Shown piece after piece: positions 41,924 through 49,821 of a stretch of 64,000 bases of DNA (position 1 is the first letter of the stretch; every line of letters begins with the position of its first letter). Source of the DNA: Streptomyces sp. AJS327 (GTDB taxonomy: Bacteria > Actinomycetota > Actinomycetes > Streptomycetales > Streptomycetaceae). Below the pieces are notes generated by a model that ran no database searches, was not told where the DNA came from, and saw nothing but the letters and a program-made list of their open reading frames with translations. Both the position numbers and the translations under genes were made by a program. Location of the stretch: contig NZ_SKBR01000001.1 of the NCBI RefSeq assembly GCF_013450295.1, positions 500,001 through 564,000 of the forward strand. The letters are read 5' to 3'.

Positions 41924-42784
41924 TCAGGAGCGGTGGGACCAGGGGATGGATTCGAGCAGCCGCTCCAGCCGCAGTTCGCCCTCGCGCGTCTGCCCGCCGT
42001 GGTCCATCAGTACGCGGAGCCGGTGCACGATGTCGTCCGGGGAGGGGTAGACCTTCGCGTGGGCGGCCGCCTCCTCGGTCAAGTCCGGGACGGGTCCGCT
42101 CGCCTCGGCGGCGTCCAGCGCCTCCTTCGCCGCGGCGGCGACCCCCTCGGGCAGGCCGGCGATCCGGCGGGCGAGAGCGTCAACGAACGCGTCGAGGTGC
42201 TCGTCGGGTATCGCGCGGTTGATCCACCCGTAGCGCTCGGCCAGGAAGGCGTCGAACAGCTCGGCGCCCAGCACGATCTCCAGGGCGCGTGCCCGGCCGA
42301 CCAGCCGGTTGAGGTACTGGGTGCCTCCCCCGCCGGGGAAGATGCCCATCAGCGACTCCGGCTGCGCCAGCCAGGTCCGGTCCGCGGCGGCGAAGCGCAT
42401 GTCCGCGGCCATGGCCAGTTCGACGCCGCCCGCGCGGGCGTAGCCGCGCAGCTTCGCGATCGTCACCTGCGGCAGCGTGCGCAGTCGCTCGTTGAGCTGC
42501 TGGAGCGGGTTGAGGGCGGGGTCGGCGTCGGGATCGGCCAGGGCCATGAGGGTGCTCGGATCGAAGGACCACTCGAAGTCGGCGTGCGCGGAGAAGAACT
42601 CGGGGTTCGCCGACTGGAGGACGATCACGGCGACGCCGTCGTCGGACGCCACCTCGTCGGCGAACGCCCTGAGGTCACCGGCCAGTACGGCGTCGAGAGT
42701 GTTCACCGGCGGGTTGTCGAGGGTCACCCAGGCGATCCGGTTCTCCACGCGGACCAACAGGGACCGGTAACCGCTGTAGCTCAT
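41924..42784 (-). CDS. Enoyl-CoA hydratase/isomerase-family protein
   Basis: A 286-aa crotonase-superfamily protein. It shows ENRIAWVTLDNPPVNTLD at the start, the oxyanion-hole strand FFSAHADFEW, and GGVELAMAADMRFAAAD with QPESLMGIFPGGGGTQ, the region that carries the second oxyanion Gly and the catalytic acid in hydratases. The C-terminal helical part (about 190-286) is longer than usual for a hydratase. It may hydrate, isomerise or hydrolyse an acyl-CoA; the exact reaction cannot be read. AAGGAG 7 nt upstream fixes ATG 42784. A divergent TetR gene with two palindromes is the likely regulator. Confidence 0.85.
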   Translation of the reverse strand: MSYSGYRSLLVRVENRIAWVTLDNPPVNTLDAVLAGDLRAFADEVASDDGVAVIVLQSANPEFFSAHADFEWSFDPSTLMALADPDADPALNPLQQLNERLRTLPQVTIAKLRGYARAGGVELAMAADMRFAAADRTWLAQPESLMGIFPGGGGTQYLNRLVGRARALEIVLGAELFDAFLAERYGWINRAIPDEHLDAFVDALARRIAGLPEGVAAAAKEALDAAEASGPVPDLTEEAAAHAKVYPSPDDIVHRLRVLMDHGGQTREGELRLERLLESIPWSHRS

Positions 42785-42842
42785 CGCTTGGCTCCTTCGG
42801 GCGGGCGCGGCACGCCTTCCGCACACGTTGTTTAGTGAGGAT

Positions 42843-42882
42843 TACAGAAGTACGGTACCACCTTCTGTAGCGCGCGCTACAG
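42843..42882. promoter_or_regulatory. Two overlapping palindromes at the tetR/enoyl-CoA hydratase divergent promoter
   Basis: TACAGAAG (42843-42850) and CTTCTGTA (42862-42869) form a perfect 8-bp inverted repeat with an 11-base spacer. Sharing its right half, CTGTAGCGCGCGCTACAG (42865-42882) is a perfect 18-bp palindrome ending 7 bases before the tetR start codon. The position is ideal for repression of the tetR gene and its divergent neighbour. Confidence 0.7.
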
Positions 42883-42889
42883 TTTGCTT

Positions 42890-43438
42890 ATGACGGGTAG
42901 ACCCAGGACCTTCGACAAGGACGCGGTGCTCCGGATGGCGATGCGCGCGTTCTGGGAACGCGGTTACGACGGAGTGAGCGTCGCGCAGGTGTGCGCGGAC
43001 GCGGGGATCGCCGCACCGAGCCTGTACGCGGCCTTCGGCGGCAAGGACGCGCTGTTCGAGAAGGCGTGCGCGCTCTACACCGCCCATCTGGACGAGGATC
43101 TGGAGCGTGACCTGTCGGCACCCACGGCGCGTGAGGCGATCGAGCGTCTGCTGCGGTCGTCGGCCGAGCACTTCACGGCGCCCGGACAGCCTCCCGGCTG
43201 CCTCGTCATGGGCGAACCGCGGCTCGCCGCGCGGCGCGAGCGGACGCGCGGCATGATCCAGGCGCGCCTGCGCCGGGCTGCCGCCGAGGGAGAACTCGCC
43301 TCCGCGGCCGAGGCCGACGGGGTCGCCGCGTTCGTCGACACCGTGCTGACCGGCATGGCCGCCCTGGCCCGTGACGGCGCGGACCGGCCCCGACTCCTGG
43401 ACGTGGCCCGGCACGCCGCCCGGGCCTGGCCCACGTAA
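42890..43438 (+). CDS. TetR/AcrR-family transcriptional regulator
   Basis: A 182-aa TetR protein. The HTH at about 10-52 (FDKDAVLRMAMRAFWERGYDG and IAAPSLYAAFGGKDALF) is of the subgroup starting TGRPRxFD. The C-terminal domain includes GCLVMGEPRLAARRERT, with a single Cys in the effector region. ATG 42890 has no ribosome site, and the operator palindrome ends 7 bases before it, so the message may be leaderless or nearly so; a TTG at 42884 is less likely. It probably represses the divergent enoyl-CoA hydratase-like gene. Confidence 0.85.
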   Translation: MTGRPRTFDKDAVLRMAMRAFWERGYDGVSVAQVCADAGIAAPSLYAAFGGKDALFEKACALYTAHLDEDLERDLSAPTAREAIERLLRSSAEHFTAPGQPPGCLVMGEPRLAARRERTRGMIQARLRRAAAEGELASAAEADGVAAFVDTVLTGMAALARDGADRPRLLDVARHAARAWPT

Positions 43439-43451
43439 CGCCTCTCCCGGG

Positions 43452-43487
43452 CCCGACCGGCCCGACCGGCCCGACCGGCCCGACCGG
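43452..43487. repeat. 9-bp tandem repeat CCCGACCGG x4
   Basis: Four perfect head-to-tail CCCGACCGG units (43452-43487) followed by CCC lie just downstream of the tetR stop at 43438. The repeat can also fold into many alternative GC hairpins and might act as a terminator. Confidence 0.9.
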
Positions 43488-43573
43488 CCCAGGGTGTGGA
43501 CGCCGGATCGTGCGGCGTCGCCCCCCGGTTGGCCCGTCGGCCGACACCGTGGGGGAGGGGTTGCCAGGCCGAG

Positions 43574-43588
43574 TAGACCGGTCGTATA
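43574..43588. promoter_or_regulatory. NemR-like operator, copy 1 (alpha/beta hydrolase promoter)
   Basis: TAGACCGGTCGTATA (43574-43588), read on the minus strand TATACGACCGGTCTA, matches the sites at 44520 and 45250 (shared core AGACGACYGGTCT, here with T for the first G). It lies about 53 bases before the hydrolase start, and TATAGT overlapping its right edge could be the -10 box. Confidence 0.65.
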
Positions 43589-43589
43589 G

Positions 43590-44477
<888 letters not shown>

Positions 44478-44519
44478 CGCGGCCGGTGCCCCGCCGGGCC
44501 GGTCGACACACGGAGACCA

Positions 44520-44536
44520 TTAGACGACTGGTCTAA
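44520..44536. promoter_or_regulatory. NemR-like operator, copy 2 (tetR autoregulation)
   Basis: TTAGACGACTGGTCTAA (44520-44536) is a perfect 6-bp inverted repeat around GACTG, 20 bases before the tetR start codon. It is the most symmetric of the three copies. Confidence 0.75.
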
Positions 44537-44556
44537 TCGACGGTAGGGTGATGCGG

Positions 44557-45144
44557 ATGGCAGTCATTCAGGGCGACACCCGCAGCAGCATCCTCGACGC
44601 CGCACGGCGGATCATGGCCCGCAAGGGATTCTCCGCGGTGGGCATCAACGAGGTCCTCTCCGCCGCCGGAGTGCCGAAGGGCTCGTTCTACCACTTCTTC
44701 GGATCCAAGGAAGCATTCGGTGAGGCCCTGATACGGGCCTACTTCACCGAGTACCTGGCGGAGATGGACCGCGTCCTCGCCGAGCCCGGCCTGACCTCGG
44801 CCGAGCGGCTGATGAACTACTGGCGGGGCTGGCGTGAGGCGCAGAGCGTCGACGAGTGCCAGGGCAAGTGCCTGGTCGTGAAGCTCGCCGCGGAGGTCTC
44901 CGACCTGTCCGAGTCGATGCGGCTGGCCCTGAAGGAAGGCACCACCGCCGTCATCGACCGCCTGGAAGGGGCGATCGCGGCCGGGGTGAAGGACGGGTCG
45001 ATCGCCGTCACCGACACCCCGCGCGACACCGCGCAGGCCCTGTACGACATGTGGCTCGGAGCGAGCGTCATGGTCAAGGTCCACCGCCACATTGGACTGC
45101 TGGACACCACGACGCGGATCACCCGCCAGCTCCTGCACCCGTAA
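44557..45144 (+). CDS. TetR-family regulator of the NemR type
   Basis: A 195-aa TetR protein. HTH at about 12-50 (ARRIMARKGFSAVGINEVL and KGSFYHFFGSKEAF). The effector domain contains ECQGKCLVVKLAAEVSD, with Cys101 and Cys105. NemR uses a Cys in the equivalent segment to sense reactive electrophiles and bleach, so redox sensing is plausible. GTAGGG lies 8 nt before ATG 44557; in-frame GTG 44548 and ATG 44551 are possible. It sits between the hydrolase and DJ-1 genes in one direction, and each gene has its own copy of the operator. Confidence 0.88.
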   Translation: MAVIQGDTRSSILDAARRIMARKGFSAVGINEVLSAAGVPKGSFYHFFGSKEAFGEALIRAYFTEYLAEMDRVLAEPGLTSAERLMNYWRGWREAQSVDECQGKCLVVKLAAEVSDLSESMRLALKEGTTAVIDRLEGAIAAGVKDGSIAVTDTPRDTAQALYDMWLGASVMVKVHRHIGLLDTTTRITRQLLHP

Positions 45145-45249
45145 CACGCGGCACCCGTACTACCCGTGACCCCCGAAACACCGGAAGCCGACCCGGCTCC
45201 GCGCGGTCCGTTCGCGCCCAGCCGGGTCGGTGTTTCCTCCCGCCTCATC

Positions 45250-45267
45250 TGAGACGACCGGTCTGTC
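45250..45267. promoter_or_regulatory. NemR-like operator, copy 3 (DJ-1 gene promoter)
   Basis: TGAGACGACCGGTCTGTC contains AGACGACCGGTCT (45252-45264), an imperfect palindrome sharing its core with the sites at 43574 and 44520. It ends 18 bases before the DJ-1 start. Confidence 0.7.
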
Positions 45268-45284
45268 GGAACAGGGAGTTACCC

Positions 45285-45983
45285 ATGAAGATCCTCATCG
45301 TCCTCACCTCGCACGACGAACTCGGTGGCACGGGACGCAAGACCGGCTTCTGGCTGGAGGAACTCGCCGCCCCCTACTACCGCTTCAAGGACGCCGGCGC
45401 CGACGTCGTCCTCGCCTCCCCCAAGGGCGGCAGGCCACCGCTCGACCCCAAGAGCAACGAACCGGACTTCCAGACCGACGAGACCCGCCGTTTCGAGGCC
45501 GACCCCGAAGCCACGGCCGCCCTCACCCACACCGTCCGTCTCGACGCCGTCTCCGCCGACGACTTCGACACCGTCTTCTACGCCGGCGGCCACGGCCCCC
45601 TGTGGGACCTGGCCGAGGACCCCGACTCCGCCCGGCTCATCGAGACCGTCCTGCGCGGTGGCAAGCCCCTCGCCCTGGTCTGCCACGCCCCCGGGGTGCT
45701 GCGCCACACCACCAACCCCGACGGCACACCCCTCGTCCGGGGCCGGAAGGTCACCGGCTTCACCAACGGGGAGGAAGCCGCCGTCGGCCTGACCGACATC
45801 GTTCCCTTCCTCGTCGAGGACGAACTGAAGCACCTCGGCGCCGACTACTCCAAGGTCGGCGACTGGCAGCCGTACGTCATCACCGACGGCCCGCTCGTCA
45901 CCGGCCAGAACCCCGCCTCCTCCGGCCCCGCCGCCGACACCCTCCTCGGCCTCCTCGCCAAGGCTGACGAGACCCGCGCCTAG
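45285..45983 (+). CDS. DJ-1/PfpI-superfamily protein (Hsp31/glyoxalase III-like)
   Basis: A 232-aa protein of the Hsp31-like type 1 glutamine amidotransferase group. It begins KILIVLTSHDELGGTGRKTG, with FWLEELAAPYY following. The acidic partner lies in that segment (Glu25/26), FYAGGHGPLWDL is the oxyanion region, and the nucleophile Cys133 is in LVCHAPG followed by His134. Members act as glutathione-independent glyoxalases or protein-repair chaperones during carbonyl stress. GGGAG precedes ATG 45285. Shared operators tie it to the hydrolase and NemR-like genes. Confidence 0.9.
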   Translation: MKILIVLTSHDELGGTGRKTGFWLEELAAPYYRFKDAGADVVLASPKGGRPPLDPKSNEPDFQTDETRRFEADPEATAALTHTVRLDAVSADDFDTVFYAGGHGPLWDLAEDPDSARLIETVLRGGKPLALVCHAPGVLRHTTNPDGTPLVRGRKVTGFTNGEEAAVGLTDIVPFLVEDELKHLGADYSKVGDWQPYVITDGPLVTGQNPASSGPAADTLLGLLAKADETRA

Positions 45984-46367
45984 CGAACACCGCGACAAGC
46001 ACCGTCGGGCGCGACGAGCACCGTCAGGCACACAGCCGAGTGACCCGTGACCCCGCCGGACCGGGACGCCCCGCGCGGCCCGGCCCGGCGGGGCCGCCGC
46101 GGCTCCGGCCCCCACGGTGGACGCCCGCCTGGGAGGACCCGGACAAGGGCGAGCGGGTCCCGCGAGCGGGTCTTCCGCACCGTCCACTCCAGGCTGAACG
46201 GCTCGCTGGCCGCCGCGAGTTCGACCAAGCGCGACCGACGGATTCGGAACGCGGCCAGGGAGTACGGGAGTACGCCCAGCAGCGATGACAGAGAGGGCAC
46301 GCGCGTACCTAACGGCATAGGGATTCCATCTCTCACCAGAATCGAGCCGTGACTTGTTGGAAGCGGT
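45984..46367. other. Intergenic region without a supported gene
   Basis: About 380 bases after the DJ-1 gene. The first 300 bases are GC-rich with no convincing frame. From about 46310 the composition becomes mixed (ggcatagggattccatc), marking the left border of the decayed segment. Confidence 0.4.
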
Positions 46368-46475
46368 TCACTGTTCCGGTCCGGAATTGGTGTCCCTCAT
46401 AAGGGCGGTGAGGACTGGACGTTGGTCACTTCGCGTCGCGGCCAGTTGACGATCCATTTCGCGAAGAACCTCAGC
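46368..46475 (-). pseudogene. C-terminal fragment of an unrecognised gene
   Basis: The leftward frame ending at 46368 finishes with AEVLREMDRQLAATRSDQRP and a short tail (about 35 residues) that has protein-like helical character. The same frame upstream of 46475 is Arg/Cys noise. This looks like the surviving end of a gene, perhaps a small regulator, but no family can be named. Confidence 0.3.
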
Positions 46476-46519
46476 GCCGTCACATCGCCAGCCAGCCGCA
46501 CATCCGCGGACCGAACGAG

Positions 46520-47011
46520 TCCACATTCGGTGCGCTGTCCATCGGCTCCGACCTCGCCGGTTCGTTGCGCACCCCCGCGCGTTTCTGCGGTATTCACGCG
46601 CACAAGCCGACACTCGGGCTGGCGGCGAGCCGCGGTATGGTGCCGCCGCCCGGACCAGCCCTGCCGATCGAGCACGACCTCGCTGTCGTCGGTCCGATGG
46701 CGCGCACCGCTCGCGACCTCACGCTCCCGCTCGACGTCATGACCGGACCTGACCCGCTGACGCTCGGTGTGGGGTACCACCTGACGCTGCCGCCCGCGCG
46801 CCACGAACGGCTCCGCGACTTCCGGGTTCTGGTCCTCGACGAGCATCCGCTCATTCCGACCGGGTCCGCCGTGGGTGCGCGGGCGTGGGCCGGGCTTCCA
46901 GGCGCCGAAGTAGGGCGTACTACCCGGGTGTCCGTCGACGGCGAGGTGGATCACGCTCAAGCAGCAGGTGGCCCCGGATTCCGTAGCGCAAGAGCTGGGC
47001 TGGGAGCGTGA
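46520..47011 (+). pseudogene. Amidase-signature enzyme remnant
   Basis: The frame from 46520 reads STFGALSIGSDLAGSLRTPA and continues FCGIHAHKPTLG, then GPMARTARDL and a DVMTGPD block. That is the second half of the amidase signature (the cis-Ser, catalytic Ser and Gly/Asp-rich segment) plus downstream sequence of an amidase that hydrolyses amide bonds. The N-terminal 150 or so residues, including the catalytic Lys, are missing, and homology fades after about 46890 although the frame stays open to 47011. It is truncated at both ends and cannot be active. Confidence 0.7.
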
Positions 47012-47162
47012 GCGCCGCGAGGCCACCGCCGATGACGACGACGGAGGCCGTGTGCGGTAGCGCGGCGTTTGGGACAACGAGCGTGTCGGGGACCGCACCC
47101 TCCAACTCGTGGCCCCGGGGACTGTCAGGGATCTCTGGCGCGGGGAAGAAAATGCTGGGCAC
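46920..47162 (-). pseudogene. Truncated FAD/NAD(P)-binding protein, N-terminal part only
   Basis: A leftward frame of 80 codons from GTG 47162, with an excellent AAGGAGG site 5 nt upstream, 30 bases after the MFS stop. It begins PSIFFPAPEIPDSP and contains SVVVIGGGLAALTLPAQLL followed by HLLLERD, a dinucleotide-binding Rossmann start with the GxGxxA pattern and terminal Glu. It then runs into nonhomologous sequence and a stop. Flavoproteins of this type are over 350 residues, so this is the 5' end of a deleted second gene of the MFS operon. It overlaps the amidase remnant on the other strand. Confidence 0.55.
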
Positions 47163-47192
47163 GTGAGCCTCCTTGGCGGAGGGGACGCGTGG

Positions 47193-48434
47193 TCAGGGCA
47201 CGGGGGAGGGCTCGCCAGCGATCTTCTCGCGGGCAGAGCGGGCCACGAGCAGCGGCACGGCGCAGGCCAGGCCCATGATGCCGAGGACGACGGCCGTGGT
47301 CCGGGCACCCAGCCAGACCAGAACGGCGCCGCCGGACAGTACGGCCACGGCACGCACGGCTGCATTGACGAGCCCTGTCGCCGCGGTGAGCCGGCCGAGT
47401 AGCGCGGTGGGTGTGAAGACCTGGCGCACGGAGCCAGCGGTGATGAAGGCGAAGGCGGAACAGGCGTCCATGCACAGCACCGCGAGAAAGGCGCTGACGA
47501 AACCGTCCGCCGTGGCTAGCCACAAGAAGGTGGCTCCGAGCCCGAACAACGATCCACCGAGCAGCGGCCCCCAGGGCAGGTGCTCAACGAACCGTGTAAC
47601 CACCAGCGTCACGAGCAGCCCTCCCACTCCCGCCGCGGACAGGACCAAACCGGTCCGGAAGGACCCGAGTTGCAGCATCTGAACACACAGCGTGACGACG
47701 ACGAGGGCTGCGGTCGCCGCGGTCAGGTGCGTGTAGAGACAGGCCAGCTGAAGAAGCCGCTGCAAGCGTTCCGAGATGAGTAGTCGGAAGCCGGCGAGCA
47801 CGTCAAAGCGGTTCGGCGCCGCCACTGTCCGCTCCTCGCCATCGGTGTTGGCCTCATCGCCACGGGGCACGCCTGTGGCGGGCAGCCGGGCCAGCAGCGC
47901 TGCGGAGACGCCGAAGGAGCCCGCGTTCACCGCTATGGCCACAGGGTGCGGAAACCGGGCCACGAGCAGCCCGGCGAGCGCCGGTCCAGTGAGAGTCGCG
48001 GCCGCGTCGCCCGCCTCCAGAGCCGTGTTGGCCCGCATGATCCGAGTCGAGGGGACGAGGGCGGGAAGGTAGGCGTGCGAGGACACGGAGAACAGGACAT
48101 CGCCGCAGCCCATGAGAAACGTGATGCCGACGAGCAGCGTGACTGACGGCTCGGGCGTGAGCAACGCGAACGCGAGTCCGCCCCCCAGGATCGCTCGCCA
48201 CACGTCCGCGGTGATCATGAGTCGGCGGCGTTCCCGGGTATCAACGAGGTGGCCAACGGGGAGGGAGAACAGCAGGGCAGGAAGAGTGTTGGAGGCAGTG
48301 ACCATGCCTGCGACCAGCGGGCTGTCGGTGACCAGCAGCAGGATCATCGGCAATGCCGTCTCGGCGGCGCGGTCACCGAGCATGGAGATCGTACGAGCGG
48401 CGATGAAGCGGCGGAGGCCAGCGGTCCTCATCAT
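47193..48434 (-). CDS. Major facilitator superfamily exporter (EntS-like)
   Basis: A 413-aa transporter with 12 predicted membrane helices. It starts LRRFIAARTISMLGDR, and the loop between helices 2 and 3 holds the variant motif A GHLVDTRERRRL. The central loop (about 190-215) is polar. It belongs to the MFS_3 branch that includes enterobactin exporter EntS and macrolide efflux proteins. GAGGAC precedes tandem ATGs at 48434 and 48431. Drug or metabolite export is expected; the substrate is unknown. It was probably the first gene of an operon whose second gene is the truncated flavoprotein. It is intact amid decayed neighbours. Confidence 0.87.
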   Translation of the reverse strand: MMRTAGLRRFIAARTISMLGDRAAETALPMILLLVTDSPLVAGMVTASNTLPALLFSLPVGHLVDTRERRRLMITADVWRAILGGGLAFALLTPEPSVTLLVGITFLMGCGDVLFSVSSHAYLPALVPSTRIMRANTALEAGDAAATLTGPALAGLLVARFPHPVAIAVNAGSFGVSAALLARLPATGVPRGDEANTDGEERTVAAPNRFDVLAGFRLLISERLQRLLQLACLYTHLTAATAALVVVTLCVQMLQLGSFRTGLVLSAAGVGGLLVTLVVTRFVEHLPWGPLLGGSLFGLGATFLWLATADGFVSAFLAVLCMDACSAFAFITAGSVRQVFTPTALLGRLTAATGLVNAAVRAVAVLSGGAVLVWLGARTTAVVLGIMGLACAVPLLVARSAREKIAGEPSPVP

Positions 48435-48579
48435 GTCCTCAGTCAGTTCTTCGGGGACGAAGCAGGCCCCAAAGAGCAGTCACTGTCCAGCCCTTGAGGA
48501 CGTCACCGGGATGTGCGGCTTGGGAACGGGACGCGTTGGCATCCCGTTCTCGACCACGTCGCGGATCCGCGCGGCGTAC

Positions 48580-48977
48580 GGTACGCATCACCGCCCGGCC
48601 CTGACCGAATTCCGGCGGCGTCACAACCGTTATCCCGGTGATCAGCAACGCGACGCCCCCCCCAACCATCAACTCGCGGTCTGCCAACCCCTTCGCCAGC
48701 TCCTCCGCCACCTCCGGTACCGGACTGCCGAACTCCACTACCCCCGGCCCGCCCGCCGCGTAACGCCCCCGCCTCCTCGGTGCCCTCGCGAACATCGGAG
48801 CACTGTGCCCGAACGGCACCATCCCGTGCGGTCCTAGCCCCTCACGGTGCAACCGCTGACCCAGCTCCGGTGCGCCCCGGGCGAGCAGGCCATGGACCAA
48901 CCCCCGCGCCCCGGAGCCAGAACCTCGGTCCAGGGCACCTCCTCGGCGGCAGTCGTCACAGCCACCCGTACCCGCAT
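48580..48977 (-). pseudogene. cas6: Frameshifted and truncated Cas6-like CRISPR endoribonuclease gene
   Basis: From ATG 48977 (GGAGGACAG upstream) the protein starts MRVRVAVTTAAEEVPWTEVL, then the frame shifts at a run of five G (48901-48905). A sixth G would restore it. The next frame reads LVHGLLARGAPELGQRLH, GPHGMVPFGHSAPMF, YAAGGPGVVEFGSP and VALLITGITVVTPPEF, matching the ferredoxin-like N-terminal half of Cas6, which cuts pre-crRNA. After MRT at about 48580 the expected second half is replaced by unrelated sequence. No other cas gene or repeat array is present. Confidence 0.65.
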
Positions 48978-49208
48978 CTGTCCTCCGTCCGTACGACGTC
49001 CCTCCGCAACACCGACCAGGACGGCGCACACAGTAGGCGATAACACTGACAACAGGGCATGTACGCAGACCAGTTGACCCTTGGCTCCGCCTGGTCGGGC
49101 GTCGAGCGGCGGACTTCCCGGTGAAGAGGGAGAGCTTTCCCGCTGGCTGGGCAGGCAGGCTCTACGAGTCGTGAGGAAGCTGAATGGGTCGAGCCCGATT
49201 CCCCGCCC

Positions 49209-49402
49209 ATGGCGGCCTGGGTGGACCCCGCGAGGGTCGAGGAAGTTCTCCGAGCTCTCGCCACGAGGTTGGACGGCGAGGCTGTTTCTCCGTGCCGAGC
49301 TTGCTCGCCACCTACGCCCGATCCGTCTCCGGGCAGCTCTCGGACCTGAAGAAACGGATCGAGGCGCGGGGAGATCTGCCCGGTAGCCCGATCGACGGCT
49401 GA
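49209..49402 (+). pseudogene. Probable decayed small hypothetical gene
   Basis: ATG 49209 opens AAWVDPARVEEVLRALATRL in one frame. Further right a different frame reads VPSLLATYARSVSGQLSDL and KKRIEARGDLPGSPIDG to a stop at 49402. Each part looks like plausible helical protein, and the two join if two bases are adjusted near 49290. There is no ribosome site and no recognised family. The remaining stretches of 48978-49541 have no supported gene. Confidence 0.3.
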
Positions 49403-49541
49403 CCAAGATCGCGGCGAGGTCTCCGCGTATTCTCCGTGGCCACCCGCGGAAACCCGGTGACGGCCCGACGGTGCCGGACCGCCCCGCTGGTCACCGGGGG
49501 CTGGTCCGCCCCGTCCAGGGCTAGATCAACATTAGCCTGAC

Positions 49542-49571
49542 CAGCAAAAAGACCCTCCCGTTGGGAGGGTC
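49542..49571 (-). terminator. Intrinsic terminator oriented leftward, without an obvious gene
   Basis: GACCCTCCC (49551-49559), loop GTT, GGGAGGGTC (49563-49571) is a perfect 9-bp stem. On the minus strand the stem is followed by TTTTTGC (complement of gcaaaaa at 49544-49550), the textbook U-tract form. The nearest leftward gene to its right is over 1.6 kb away, so it may end a small RNA or a lost gene. Confidence 0.7.
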
Positions 49572-49631
49572 GGTGTAGGTGCCCCCGGCAGGCCCCACCG
49601 ACAAGGGCTGGTCAAAAACCCCCGATGAACA

Positions 49632-49722
49632 GCGAAAACCCCCTCACGATCCGATTCTCCACCCACCTACCGAAGTCCCGAGCCGCGAAGTAGATCCCCG
49701 GCGGGCTATGAGAGAGGACCCG
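49632..49722. repeat. Degenerate ~90-bp element, copy A
   Basis: Shares ordered blocks with 52704-52796: GCGAAA (49632), GATCCGATTCTC (49648-49659), CCGAAGTCCC (49670-49679) and GAGAGAGG (49710-49717), with closely matching spacing. Both copies are in the same orientation. Their translations differ in frame, so this looks like a shared noncoding or decayed element. Confidence 0.55.
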
Positions 49723-49787
49723 CAGTGCTGGCGCACGCCGCCGACCAATCGCGTGTGGCGAAGCGAGGAACGGCGGCCGGGACCCTT

Positions 49788-49820
49788 CCCGCACTATGGC
49801 ACTTAGTGCCATAGTGCGGG
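49788..49820. promoter_or_regulatory. 33-bp perfect palindrome overlapping the CoA-transferase promoter
   Basis: The 15-base arm CCCGCACTATGGCAC (49788-49802) and its exact complement GTGCCATAGTGCGGG (49806-49820) flank TTA. The downstream GTG start is at 49822, so the operator touches the first codon. CATAGT (49809-49814) can be the -10 box, with TTCCCG (49786-49791) 17 bases before it as -35, which would give a leaderless message. Strong repression by a symmetric dimer is expected. Confidence 0.75.
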
Positions 49821-49821
49821 T

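Noticed and set aside
46397..47365. 322-codon minus-strand frame across the amidase remnant
   Set aside because: The best protein evidence in this stretch is the plus-strand amidase core; the minus frame is mixed noise apart from short fragments listed separately.
48439..48585. Tail RDVVENGMPTRPVPKPHIP read on the minus strand after the Cas6 break
   Set aside because: It looks protein-like but is too short to assign and is not in the Cas6 frame; not enough to call a gene.
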